This document shows, one piece after another, positions 24,031 through 36,672 of a stretch of 64,000 bases of DNA. The DNA is from Phoenix dactylifera (lineage: Eukaryota > Streptophyta > Magnoliopsida > Arecales > Arecaceae). The first letter of the stretch is position 1; each line of letters opens with the position of its first letter. Below the pieces are notes generated by a model. That model did no database searches, had not been told where the DNA came from, and was given only the letters and a program-made list of their open reading frames with translations. The DNA lies in the NCBI RefSeq assembly GCF_009389715.1, contig NC_052394.1, positions 23,614,399-23,678,398 of the forward strand, written 5' to 3'. The translations under genes and the position numbers were made by a program.

Positions 24031-24356
24031 CGAGGTCACGTACCCCATTCCCATTGCTGTAATTATTGTTATCCTCCACTTTTCAGCTCCTTTAAGCTTC
24101 TGCTTCTTGTAGACATGCCATCTGGGTGGCAGCAAATATATATATATAATATATCTGCTTCTTGAACTCCTTTTCCTTTGTTGCAGCACTATCTCTCAAC
24201 AGAATGGTTGAGCGAGGTCACCTACTCCATTCCCATTGTTGTAATTATTGTTGTCCTCCACTTTTCAGCTTCTTTAAGCTTCTGCTTCTTGTAGACATGC
24301 CATCTGTGTGGCAGCAAATATATATATTATATATCTGCTTCTTGAACTCCTTTTCC
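24031..24356. repeat. tandem 182-bp repeat, two units
   Basis: Units 24,031-24,176 and 24,213-24,356 share 'cgaggtcac', 'tccattcccattg', 'gtcctccacttttcagct', 'tctgcttcttgtagacatg' and 'ctgcttcttgaactcctttt', with an AT dinucleotide stretch of variable length in each. The offset is 182 bases and identity is above about 90% by eye. The array lies just beyond the conserved promoter blocks of LTP copy 2. Confidence 0.85.
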
Positions 24357-24966
24357 ATGTCCATAAATCCTCTATATGGACTTCTTTTTAAGTGAACCAG
24401 TTGCCAGTAAAAAAACAAAGTATAGACTTAAGGTATTATGCAAGAAACTTTAAGGTAGTAAAGAGTGAAAGTAGGCTCGTTAAGATAAAAGTCTATTAAT
24501 TTCATCATCAAGCTATCTCGCATCTGAATGCCCCCAAAAAAAGCTTCAGATAATTGAACCACCAGCACTGTAAAACAAATCCAAGACACTGACAATTTCC
24601 AACGTAACGTAAATTTTATATAAAATGCGACACACGTACAGCTGCAAAAGATACAATTCCTATTAATAAAAAAAAAAATCAAGCAAATACTATTGGAAAC
24701 TGTTACAAAAACCTTGTGATGTGTAAATAATAACACTGCTCATCAATCACTACAAGAACAGCACACCAGATGCTGAGCTAGCTTAGTGGAATACGAAATT
24801 GTCAGGATAGCATTTGTTTTTGCAACCCTCGTGAGAACCATCATCATAATCTTCTTTTTCACAAGATCACCTCGAATCTTATGGCAAGTCAACGACCTAA
24901 TTAATTAATATAGCGAGGTCCTGCCGGCTTTCCGAGTCCCTATTGTTTTGTGAAAGAGAAGCTCGC

Positions 24967-27942
24967 TCAGGCTTCTAGACTGACGCCTGAAATCGGTGCT
25001 GATACCTCAGCTCTGCTGCTAGTCTCTTTTCCCTTCACCTCAACTCCGAGATAATTTGTCAGAACTTTCTTCACGCCATATCCACGAGTATGAGACTTTC
25101 TGCTGATCAATGGAGACCTCTCTCCCAGCACTGGACTCATTGAAGGTGTGGGCAAGAAGCTTGGTGTGGCATAAGCAGTCGCATATGGAGTGCCTGAGAC
25201 GGGCACCAAGCATGGAACTGGGACTTTCTTGTGAGAAGCGACACCAACTGCGTGAATCGATGACGAATACTGGTCCGAATGTTTGGTCAAGTCATCAGCA
25301 CAAAGCAGGTCATCAATGCGAGCAACAATGTTGTACGCGAGGCTCTCCAAGACTCTGGAATAGCTTTCCAGAATGGATTTTCCAAAATCCTGAAAGTTGG
25401 ATCATCGCAAAAGCCATTCACAATCCGAAAGGTCTTCATGCAAGCATAAACCGCGTTCAAAGCAAGGGAGGAAGACAAACCTTGTTGAATTGGATTTTGC
25501 TCATATCCAAGGTTGTTTGTGTCAGACCAGGGAACCTCTGCTTCAAACATAGCAAGAGGCACTTGGCTCTATCAGCGAGCAACTCTCTTTTCTCAGCATC
25601 CGTAATGATATCCTTGACCATACCCCATGATGATCTAGTGTTGGTTCGATTTGTATTATTCGTAGATTTGGCAAACGTTCTCCGACGCCATACATAAATT
25701 GATGCCTCGACGTGATTGGCAATCTCTAGAGCTTGGTGCTCGGAGGATAAATCAAGGCAATCGAGAAGGCATTCAGGGGAAAATTGATCCGAAGTGATAT
25801 AGCGATATATCACATCGCCTAGGCATGCTCTTCCATTCTGCGGACCAAGAACAAACGAATAACAAACATCAGGGTTCATGACATGTAGAAAGCTATACAA
25901 ATATTCAAAATGAAGGGAGACGTTATGCCACAATACTATGATCATACAAGTAGAAAAGATATATCCATTCGCTGTTGCTGTAAATCGACGGCGGCAATGG
26001 AGCTCAATTCTGATCATTATTTATTGAGAGTAGGCCTTGCTTTAGAAGTACGAGAGATAAGCAGCATATACCTTTGGAAGGGACTCGAGATACGACTCAG
26101 GAACCTCCATTTCAACCAAAGCATTGCTGTTGATAGCCATTGCAGCCTTCAAGATTTGGTTTGCGCACTCACGTTTGTGCTGCAATTGCTTTCTCGTCTT
26201 CTCATGGAGACCGCCAGGAGGTAAACGAGGCACAGGCAGCCACCACTTCTCTTCTTGACGACGAAGAGTTCCACGGAAAGAGGCCGACCCATCAGACTCG
26301 TTTGCAAGCACTCCTTGATCGGCATACCAAAACTCTGTATCACTAAAGCTGTCCAATATTTCCTGCGAAGAGTAAATTCTCGATAAGAATCATGACCCTC
26401 ACTCGAGTTTAGATTAAGAATCAGGAAGCAGCATCGAGTCTCACAAGAAGCATATTGTCTAGTTTGCGCAGTGCTGGAAGATTGGCATATAGGTCAGATC
26501 GTTGTCTGCAAGTCATGACCTGAAATAAAAATCAAGAACCATGCACCGTTTATGCATCTATTCAAGACTAGTGAGTTATAACAAAACAACTGAGAACACC
26601 TCCAAGGAACCAACCAGGCATTGACTTCGATATAAACATATGTATACATGTACGCACATACGCACACAGATGAAATTTTTTTGTAACAGTTAGATTTGAT
26701 TGACATGATGAATAATTGAGAACAGTGAGCGAGCATTCCAGTGAGAGTCAACCCAACCCACCTAAGAAACAGACTCATGCGTGGTGAAGTAACAGATGCA
26801 ACAGATAGCCAAATGCATGGATGCAAAGGCAATTTTAATCCCTACAGAGCTTCGGGAACAGTAATCACCTCCAGCTTGCTTCCGTCAGGAAATGTTTGCC
26901 AAGTGGGTACCAGTTCGACTATGTGATCGCTAACACAGAGAAGCCACTCCATTTCTCTTCGCCACATTGACTTCTTCTCGGGAGGTAAAGGCTCCAACCT
27001 CCAAAGCTGCCCAAAGAGAGTGGCTGTAATAGGACAGAAGGTGCAGGAACGTTTTAGTTGAGGCTCATAGAATTTATTTCAGCAAACAAAATTTTAGTTA
27101 TAAACGAATGAACCAAAAAAACCAGGGAACTATCAAAACTTACCACAGAGATTAGTTATAGCATTCGAAATGGCCAATGCGGTGCAGACCCCTTTCCCAG
27201 AGCCTGACATGTCTTCTCCAAGCAACAACTTGGCAAACCTCTCCTTCATCATCTCGATATCTACTGGAATACAGAAGATAACCCCAAAACATAACTCTTC
27301 ATTCAGCCAAACCAGTACGGTTGAGGACATGCACATTTACCATGATAGCGCAGTCCATATTGACACCAATAATACATAAAACATACATAAATGACAACAA
27401 TAATACATAAACGAGATTTACAAACTGTTGATTGAGGACCGAAACCAAACATAAAACAAAATTTCTTTTTTAAAAAAAAAATTGATGACAAAGCCATGTG
27501 AGGGCAAAGAAAAAGATCATAAAAAAAAAAAAAAAAAATCTAAGTTAGTGGCATTCATCTATTTGATCGGTATTACTATTTGTTACAAAGAGATAATGAA
27601 GGGGGAAAGGAAAACATGCATGAAAGAAGATTCAATACCTGAAATGTTGGGCTTCAGCTTATCCATTCCACTATTTTCCTCACGACTTTTCTCCACATTG
27701 CCTATTATTTCAGAGGTTTTGCGGTTCTGCATTGGCCAACCCAACGATGCCGAATGCTTCTTGGATGATTCCTCGGAACTGCTAAGGCCTCGTGACTCTT
27801 CACTGGACGAAGTCTCAGAGCTCGAACTACTCCCATGGCACTCATCTTCCGCCGAGTCGCTAAAGGACTCGCCCTCTCCCCCAATATCTTCCGACCCATG
27901 ACCATGATCGCCAACACCACCCTTCTCCTTTCCATCATCCAT
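24967..27942 (-). CDS. ROPGEF: RopGEF, PRONE-domain guanine nucleotide exchange factor
   Basis: Seven exons: 27,942-27,639; 27,263-27,144; 27,023-26,869; 26,519-26,445; 26,362-26,072; 25,837-25,481; 25,389-24,967. They give 574 residues with matching phases. Residues 1-101 are an acidic, serine-rich variable region ([14 protein letters not shown]). The PRONE domain runs from about 102 to 470: [107 protein letters not shown] and [20 protein letters not shown]. The remaining 104 residues are a variable tail of the kind that regulates these proteins by autoinhibition and receptor-kinase binding. PRONE proteins activate plant ROP GTPases at the plasma membrane in polar growth. ATG 27,942 is the first ATG in the frame; the frame is open upstream to a GTG at 27,993. 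The subfamily number cannot be assigned. Confidence 0.95.
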
Positions 27943-30900
27943 TCTGAGCACCACCTTTTCCCTCAAATAGAGAGAAGCTACCCGGTGCCGCACTCGTCCC
28001 TTAATCGGAGCAATCTAGTAGAGAGCCAGAAGCCGAAAAAGGGAAAGAGGGATGAGGTTGGAGGCTCCGCAGGTGGCTAACGAAAGACAGTAGTGCTTCT
28101 TGGGGTCCTCTGGTTGGTGAAAGCGGGGTCTCTCCATTAGATTAAGGCGATCATTTCCGAAGGAGAAAACAAGGGGGCAGGGAGAAGGGCTTGTGGGGGC
28201 TTCCTCATATATTTTTCTAAGGGAGGTTGAGGATGGCCATGATTGCAGGCGCTTGCTTGCTCGCTCGCTCGCTCGCCCGCTCTAACACTTGAACTATCTT
28301 CAGGGGAAATGGAGTGGCGGTGAAGCTCTCCTTAGTCCTTTGTTTTTTTTGAAATTCTACTCTAACGGCTATTAAATGGTGAGGCTATCAAGGGAAGTTC
28401 ACGGCAATGGAATGCGTCTTTCCATTTTTTTATCCCCTCTTCCCATCTCTCCTCTCTTTCTTTCTCTATTTAACGGCTTCCTCCTTTTTATCCCTGCTTT
28501 TCAGGAAGGGGAGGGAAAGAGACGAAGCCCAGTTTCAAAATTAAAATAGGGATGGTAAAGTTTTGAAGAAGGATGGTAGGAAGAGTACCCACCCGTTAGA
28601 GTGAGATCATGCATGGTAGAGCCGTTGGCTTGTGAGAAAAGCGTCAAAGGTGCGACCCCACCACCTTTCCATGGCACCCAAATCCACGCTACGTTGATGA
28701 GCAGCAGTCCCTGTCCTCATGCCGTCCCCACATCTTAGCAATGGTGCGAGCAACGATCTCTAATTATCAACAATATGTTCTCATGATGGAATAATGTAAA
28801 CAATTACAACAAGGATAGATATTGCGTAGAGAAACTGCATCATCTTGTTATAAAATCTACTATGAGGCTACTTTTGACTAGCACCATTAATGCAGACATT
28901 ATTCTCCAACTGTTTGTTTTTAAAATTTCAAAACACAATACGTTTGCGTTTAATCACATGTTGGCATTTCAATGAGGAAATGGAAAGAACATGTTGCTTG
29001 ATTTGCTTAAGGTTATTTATCTATGCACATTTTGCCACTTGACAAAATTTTTAGTCGTTCGATTGATTCTAGGCTCGATGGGGCATCTTCAAAATCTGCA
29101 ACTATTGGAATATGAGAGGTACATTTATTGGAATAATTCTTCATATGGTATCACTAATAAATATAATCATTTCCAAAATATGTGAAAAAGGAAAACACTA
29201 AAGCATTCCTCCATTTATCTCCTATCATATTTTTTTTAAGGGTGTGCTCTCCCAGTTAAACTTCAGATGAAAGTCTCTTTAGAATGGATGCCGGGCTCCA
29301 ACTTCAAAGCCACACGTCCGTACTATCTCAGAACACCCACCTTTTGAGAGCTGAACTGGTTCTATCTGGCGGTTTTGGGTTTTCAAACAGAGCAATAATT
29401 CAGCCTCCTAGGCTTCCAAAATGGACAACGCTAATTCCTGTTCAACAAAAAGAGAGCCATGCAAATGGTCTGTTTCTCCAGGAGTTATTTTATGGGTCTC
29501 TAAGATATTTCTTAAACATATATTAGTTGTAATCAACTCTAATGGTTGGAAAAGGCAGGAACAATGAGCAATTAGGGCCTTATGGTTGGGGAGAAATCGA
29601 GAAATCAGTTGAGCTGTCACAAATCAGCAAATAAATTATCTTCGCTTTGAATAGGCCTTTGCAGTCTTCCCTATGTACAATCCCCCTCAAGAAAGCATAG
29701 ATTTAATGATGCCAGTGGTTGCAACCTCCGACTGATTAGCACCAGTAGAGTGGAGTCCTTGAGACCGGTTAGTAGTACGTCGCTGCTGCGATAGTGGTTA
29801 GCAGGACAAAAGGCTGGAATGGTTGGAACAAAATTTGAAGGACCAAGGGTTGTTCCTCACCAGGCCCACCAACTTCTTCTAGCCGTTACCTAGCCTGAAA
29901 GAACGGACCTTTTTTTTTTTTTTTTTCGACATTCAAAATGCTGCTTTTGAACGTTAGGGTGGTCACAAGCTTGCCAGACTTTCTTTATCTTTGTCATTTG
30001 AAAACTAAGATTAAGAAAATAAGAAATCTCACTGACCATGGTAACCCCTCCTAAACTCCTAGTTGGGTTGACTTGCAAAACCTCATCATCATGTGGAGAC
30101 TACCTTTATTTTAAAGAAGATTGACGTGACGGTCGATTTCTCTGTGACAGGCATTAGTTAAATCTTCTCCTCTCCTAAACCTTCATTTTTATGGTACATA
30201 AGTGAAGAGACTCCTTCATCTATCAGCTTCCTATGCTATTGAGCATTCTGAAAAGATTTTTTGAACACACCAGAAATTCCTTCTTCATAAGTATGCCAGA
30301 TTATTGCTCTTGATTCTACTAGCTGCACTTATATTAGAGTAGGATAAACAACCAGGTTTAAAACTTAGAACCAATAGTAGATCGCGTGGCAGCAATAAAC
30401 TTCTATTTCTTCTCTCTACATCGCCAAATCCCGGATGATTTGATCCCCTTGGGGACCAAGTGGTATGACCTTGATAGGTGAAATAGAAGAACATGAAAAG
30501 TGCCAACCAGGCCATTTCATCCTCCATCAGGACCATAAGTTTGATGAGGCACAGCATGACAAAGTGGGGCACCGGACATAACCAAACCATCGTCCAAGTG
30601 ATCTACTTGATATGGAAGCTGACATAGAAAGAAACGTTATGGACCCCACGAACCCAAAGTTGGGAGAATTGGATTGGACCGCCCATTGACTGCAGCACAT
30701 GGTGGTGCTTCTTTCGATGGTTGCAGCTTTCATTATGTAAGCATAAAAAACTAATAATAGTGAAAAGGTATCCTTATGGAGGACGGCAGGAAATCTACTA
30801 TTCATGGCAGTAATTAATACCTGCTCATCAAGGATGAAACTACCTTCTTGGATGAGCAAAATTTCAGTGGGTGCAAAGTTACATAGAGCAAATTTGATAC

Positions 30901-33075
30901 TTAGAGAAAAGGGACCATTTTTCATTATAGTCTGAGTCACAAACACTACTCCAAAAAAATTTTCATCAGGCCCTAATATTCGTGCAAATCATACAATTTC
31001 AAATGAGAGGAGGAATTCCCAACAGTTTGCTCAACGAGAAGGAAATATAGAATGCCAGTAATGATGGTGAAGTGACGGCAACAAACCTGTGGGAGTAATG
31101 GTGCGTCGTCTGTGCGCCAAAGAAAAATGCAATGAGTGTTCGGTGCACCGAGACACTTCTCCAAAGTCATCAAGTATCCTACCACTGATGTAAGGATATT
31201 TAAAAGCACTATATATTGAAATCATATTTATCTTGTAAGAATCCCCACCTCACCTTAAAAAAACTAATCAAAAAGAGAAGGGAGAACATGAATCTAAAAA
31301 AACGAATGAAATATCAGCCATCCAGAAATTATGGAAATAGTTGCACAAACTTCAATTCAAGAAAGAGACGTATTACTGAATGCGCGCAAGAATGGACATT
31401 GCATAGAGACACGAGTGCCCTGTTTGTCGGTGCCAGAGAAGATTGAGATCGTAGAAGAGCGCAGGGAAGACGATTCAGTCTTTGGATTGGAATAGGGACA
31501 AAATATTTTTTCTACCTCTGGGGTTCAAAAATTGAAATAAATCGAGCCATCTCCCTCCTGCCAGGCTAAACGTTATATCGACGTGGGTTATTTGGTCACC
31601 GGTTCTCCATCGTACCGACCCATGAAAAATATGAACGTACCCGAATTAAGATAAACCAAGACTCGAGCTGAGAATGACATCGGACAGCGTCATTCCCAGG
31701 TCGAGATCGACCAACCGTTGAGAACCAAACGGATCGGCAGCCAAAAGCAATCACACGAGGAATCTGCACGCACCGGGAAGGATAGGGGAGCCACCAAGCG
31801 AATCGACGCCAAACTTCTCTCAAAAAACACTGACCACCAAGAAAGTAGCAACATCACTGAGACTTGATTTATTGTTTGGGAACTTGGCCTCATCCATCTG
31901 CAACACTAAGTTTGAGTGCCAATTTTCATTTGCTACAAGTTGGTGCCTATTCGCCTCCTTGCCATGGGAAAAATGAAATTGGGAGCCCATAAAATCTAAT
32001 AGGGATTTGAATCTGCAAGAAGCTAGACTCCAAAATGAAAATATAAGTGAGTAACTCTCATTTCAACTATTTAGTTAGAAAAATCCTATTTTCATTTCAA
32101 TTTAAAAAAAAAAGAGAATATCTCAATCTTCCTAAATTAAATTTCTACTCTCCCATAGTATTTCACTTCCACTCCAATCTTGATTCTCATCGTAAACCAA
32201 AGACATCAAAGCATGTAGCATTCCAATTCGTATTCTAATCTCCATTCGGATCAGTAGCCAAACCAAGCACCCCCTAAGATCTTTCTATGTTGGGCAACCT
32301 CGATAACTCCTTGCAATTGACCAGATGCACAAACTTGTGATTTGCAACGCAAAAGAAATGTTGCAAATCTTTTGATTTTTTTTGTTAGGTATTGTCCCAA
32401 ACCAGAAGACAAGATATACATCTGTTGGAGGCATGACTCCATTACTTATCTTTAATTGCTTAGACTTAACGTGCTCAACTGGCTTCTGAAAATTTTGATC
32501 ATCCAACGCCGACTACAGGAAACTTATGAATCAAAGAGTCACCTAATAGAAACCACAAAACACACTCAGAAATGACTTTAAATATAATCTGAAACTAGAA
32601 AAAATACAAAATTAGTTATCCACTCCATGTCTCGTGATCGCAAAAGTATTGCTAAACAATAGACAGGAAAAATATCGAGTGTGCCAGCTACATAGCATTT
32701 TGTCACAGTAATAAAAAACAATGGTGATATGTGGCTCTTTCTTCCAAGTTGCGTGTATACAACAACACAAATTATTCCAGATCAGATATGTAGTTCAAAC
32801 TGAAAGTAATTTAAAAAGAAAAGATGAGAGATTTATGAGATATGCTAAACAACTAAAAGATGCACATCATCTACACATCACTCAATTTATTCTGACAATT
32901 CGCACACAGTTCAAAACGTATTGTATATAGAAGGTGCAACTTGCTTCAACAAGAGCAAGTTAATTAACTACTTTCAAATTATTTCAAGTCCATTACTAGA
33001 CTCCTCTCTCCCAGCACAAGGAATCTTCACACCTTGAAAATTTTGGCACTTGATTTTATCTTTCCAGGAAGTCTG
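27943..33075. other. RopGEF upstream region and long intergenic stretch
   Basis: 27,943-28,300 is the likely RopGEF leader and promoter, with a GCTC tetranucleotide repeat at 28,251-28,282 and CT-rich runs near 28,440-28,500. From 28,740 to 33,000 I see no convincing gene. A minus-strand stretch at 32,513-32,400 (ALDDQNFQKPVEHVKSKQLK) follows a CTGTAG acceptor and has some exon character but no partner. T-tract at 29,911-29,926. Confidence 0.4.
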
Positions 33076-34361
33076 TCAAGGTTTGAAGTCTGGATCCTTG
33101 ACAATGGTCACAGGGCATGATACATTTGACAACACATAGCTCGTCACACTGCCCAACAAAATCCTGCAGATATATACAAAGAAAAAGGAAAAGGATAATC
33201 AGATTACATGAAATACTAATTTTGTTCGGCTTGATATCAAAAGCAAATAGATATCTTCATGCAACAAAAAGTTTGCCATCCAAACTTGAGGAGTCAGAAT
33301 TTGAGACATCCTATTGGATTTACCAGTTTAGAATGATCTCCTGGTGTTTCAATTGAAGTAATCAGAGGTTGCTTCCAAGGATTACACAAATTTTTCAAAT
33401 AATGCATTTCATGAGAGACAGTGATATTAAGCTCGAGAATATAAAAGGTACTACAAGAGAGAATTTCTCACAATTCCTGGTATATTGTGGACATAAGCAA
33501 CACCATCCAGCTTGTGGACAATCAGGAAATGAAACCAGTATAACTAATTCATCTGATTCTGGATGGAGCTTGATACAGAGTAATCCACCTTGATGTTGGA
33601 GCTAGAAACAATATACATGCCACACTTCTGATGTCACTTTTGAAACATCCACCTAAATTGTTGATACTTTTTTTTCTTCCTTTCATCCAACTATGATTTG
33701 AAGCACATATTGCTCAACAAATGTATTTTACATGTGACGTGTTTCATAATTGAGATACCATGTCTTTGGAGCAAAACAATTGGACAGTCAACTGATTTAG
33801 GTTTATCAACTAAAAAGAACTCAGCTGATTTGGCATGTCATGCGGAATTTTATTTTTGTTCCCTTCTCCAACTGTTCAGTGCAGCTGAAGTTGGGAGGAA
33901 AAAGACCGAACTTGTTAAGGCCAAACCATCTTGACATTAATAATAGAGGTAATAAACCATTGTTTCAGTCATTTGCACCAGCACCACCATTGAACCTGAT
34001 GAAACACAGAGCTGTGTAACCTGGGGCTGCAGCAATGGGTTCAAAAGACATTTGGCACGTGTTGCAGCCTTACTTGATTACAGATTTGAGTTGGAGAGTG
34101 TCTAGATAAAGTCTAATTTTGAATCAACACCCAAAAACAACTTGATTCTTGTTCCCTAATTTTGCATTTAGTTATTGACTGAAACACTAGTTTCAACTTC
34201 ATACCATGGTCTAAGAAAACAACAATGAGATGGTTTTGCAAGAACCATGAATCAGCCATTTTATTTAGAGTGTGGGTCCCTGAGCCCCTGCGTCCACACA
34301 AGACAAAGCATTCATAGGTTTTGGTTTGGACTCGGTCCGATCATATATCACGTCTAAAATC

Positions 34362-34392
<31 letters not shown>

Positions 34393-35398
34393 TCCCATCA
34401 GTCCCCCCGTCCAAAGTTACACAGCCGGTAGAAGGACAGATCTAATCGTCCGACTGCGACGTGTGAGATCAGCCCATGGATCATTGGTTATCTAATGGCT
34501 GAGCCCCTTTGACATAAAACAACCAGCCATCCTCGAAGCTTGATATTAAGTTGAGAAACGATGGTCAACGTTGGGCCGACAAGATAAAAATTCGGATCCA
34601 TACAAGATAAAAAAATAGATCTCGAAACTACTTCGATACTATATGCAATAACTATAGCCACGAACATACCAATTTATTTATTTGCAACGCATTTATTGGG
34701 ATCAGATCAGGATTCGGATAGCGTATATGATACATGCAGGGAACATTGCATACCTTAGGAGCCGGCTAAGACCTCTGCTGCCCATGACCAGCGAGTCCAG
34801 CTTGAGATCTTCCTCGGCTTGGCACAGCTTCTCCCTTGCATCTCCCCGGTACAACTTCGCCACGATCGTTGCCTGATGTTGTCAAAAAAAATTTTGTTCC
34901 AAAAAGAGGGAAAAGCGAATCAAATCAAAAGTATTACTAGTATTATTTTTCCCCCTTCTACCATACAAGGGTGGAAATGTAAGCAAGAGGGAAATTAAAA
35001 GGAGACCTGCTTCTGTCGGGAAGCAGTGTCGAGCATGTCGAGGACCTCGATGTCGACTTCCAGATCGTAGTTCTTCATCACCTCCGGTTGCCTGAACTCC
35101 GTCAGAGGAATAAGAGCTAACAACCATACACAAACAAAAGATCGATTAAAAGCACGCACATATATATATATATATATATATATGGAAAACGAAAGCTGGA
35201 ATTGAAAAGAAAAGGGAACACACGGGAAGCGGATTGGGACCAGAGGGCGTGCTTGGCCTCGTCGCCCTTGGGGTGCATGACATGGAGGACGATGAGGGTG
35301 TCGCCTTCGTCGAGGAGGTTGTCGATGGCCCACCCCAGCGCCCTCTTGCTGCTCTTCGAGAAGTCCAGCGCCACCCCGATCTTCCGATCTCCTCCCAT
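33076..35398 (-). CDS. universal stress protein (UspA) family protein
   Basis: Exons 35,398-35,224, 35,116-35,007, 34,872-34,754 and 33,163-33,076 give 163 residues; all junctions are GT-AG and the phases match. The N-terminus is [20 protein letters not shown], then [20 protein letters not shown]; exon 2 adds PLIPLTEF...[16 protein letters not shown]; exon 3 [15 protein letters not shown]...[10 protein letters not shown]; exon 4 [21 protein letters not shown]. The ATP-binding motif G-x2-G-x9-G-S is complete at residues 126-140, so this is the nucleotide-binding UspA branch. Length is usual for single-domain plant USPs, cytosolic proteins linked to drought, hypoxia or hormone stress. A longer frame upstream to 35,434 begins with TTG, so ATG 35,398 is the start. 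The last intron is long (about 1.6 kb). Confidence 0.93.
34365..34392. repeat. (GA)n microsatellite
   Basis: Fourteen AG/GA dinucleotides inside the long third intron of the USP gene. A shorter (TA)n run lies at 35,160-35,183 in the first intron. Confidence 0.9.
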
Positions 35399-35450
35399 CT
35401 CTCCCTCTCGCGCTCTTCGTTCCCTGGATGGCAAGCAGCAAAAGGAAAGC

Positions 35451-35550
35451 TCTCTCTCTCTCTCTCTCTCCCTTCTTAGGTAGTAATGATGTGAGCGGGA
35501 GCATCATTACTATTTAAGAAATCGCGAGAAAGGGAGTGCGTGTCACGTGG
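35451..35550 (-). promoter_or_regulatory. USP core promoter: TATA, hairpin, G-box
   Basis: On the gene strand, in order: CACGTGG-type G-box/ABRE core (plus-strand 35,544-35,550), TATA-like TTAAATA (35,517-35,511), a perfect 11-base inverted repeat TAGTAATGATG / CATCATTACTA with a 10-base loop (35,481-35,512), then a (GA)n stretch in the leader (35,472-35,451). The G-box suits ABA or stress control, which fits the family. Confidence 0.55.
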
Positions 35551-36669
35551 ATGGTGTGAAAAGATGGACGGCTGAGATGATGCACTCATGCCGTAGTACT
35601 TAATTACACCGACGAACCACTAGACCGCGAGATCAGAGGGATTATAGAAGAACGGTTCGGATTTTTCTGTTTAATTTAATAAGAGTGACCCAGGAAGAGC
35701 TCGGCCCTGGTTTGGGGGCCACGGCCCATGGATTTGAACCAGGAAGTTTCCTCGCCCATTCCCCTGTCAACGTCAACCATTCCACGTCATAATGTTATTA
35801 ATGCACTTAAGTTTTAACGGGATAAGAATTAGATGGCCTTGGCTTCTACATCCGGCATCCGATGACACGCGGCGACAAAGCAATTATGCATTTTTAAATT
35901 GTTCGGTCCGTGTCGGATTTTTTTTGTTTTGTATGCAGTGGGCTAGCCCAGCAAGGAGCAAATTACAGCCTGGTATGCCTCAAAGGCTATGTAGAGAACG
36001 GTTGGTTTCAAACTTGGCCTCTACCATTTGATTAACAAGGAGGCCAGATTTTGACAATGGGTGGGATTGCTGCATCCAGTTTGTGACAATTATTCTCCTA
36101 GTTTTGACTCCATCTTGCATTAAATATCAATCTACCATGCTGCTTCATACAACAACTCTAACTATATCACTGATCATTTTCGCTATGTTATTTCTCTTTC
36201 TCGGATATATGCAATAGACGTATAATAAGAGAACTATCCAATATTTATTACTACCAAAATATAGATGATAGATACTGGAGTCATATATTATCATAGAAAA
36301 TACAAGGAACTACTTAATCAAAGAAGAATCCACTTTGTAATCGTTTTTTTCAGCCCTATCCACATTTGACCCCTATCGGATCAAATAGCCCCTCGTACAT
36401 GTAACAATGTAGTTTCTCAATGCAATAGTTGGACCATATATGGTGCCAAAATCGAGGTCATCACGGCGAGGCATGGGAGGCTGTTGAGAAAAGGGGCGGC
36501 GATGATGGAAAAATTGAGATGGGGGCAGCAAAGAAGAGGAAAATGGGGTTGAAGGTAAGGTGTAGCCTAAGCGAGGGTCATAGAAGAGTGCCGGTGCTCG
36601 TGAAGGTGCTATAGCGGTGGAACTAGGGTAGAGGGAAGCCGATAGTGTTCTCGTAGCTTGGAGGAAGGC
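35551..36669. other. intergenic, no gene seen
   Basis: The distal USP promoter followed by about 900 bases without coding or repeat signals that I can name. G-rich text at 36,470-36,650 is open in one frame but shows no family resemblance. Confidence 0.4.
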
Positions 36670-36672
36670 TAA

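Noticed and set aside
27943-27993. N-terminal extension of RopGEF to 27,993
   Set aside because: The upstream codon is GTG, not ATG, so ATG 27,942 is the first usable start.
35399-35434. N-terminal extension of the USP protein to 35,434
   Set aside because: The upstream codon is TTG. The family N-terminus fits ATG 35,398.
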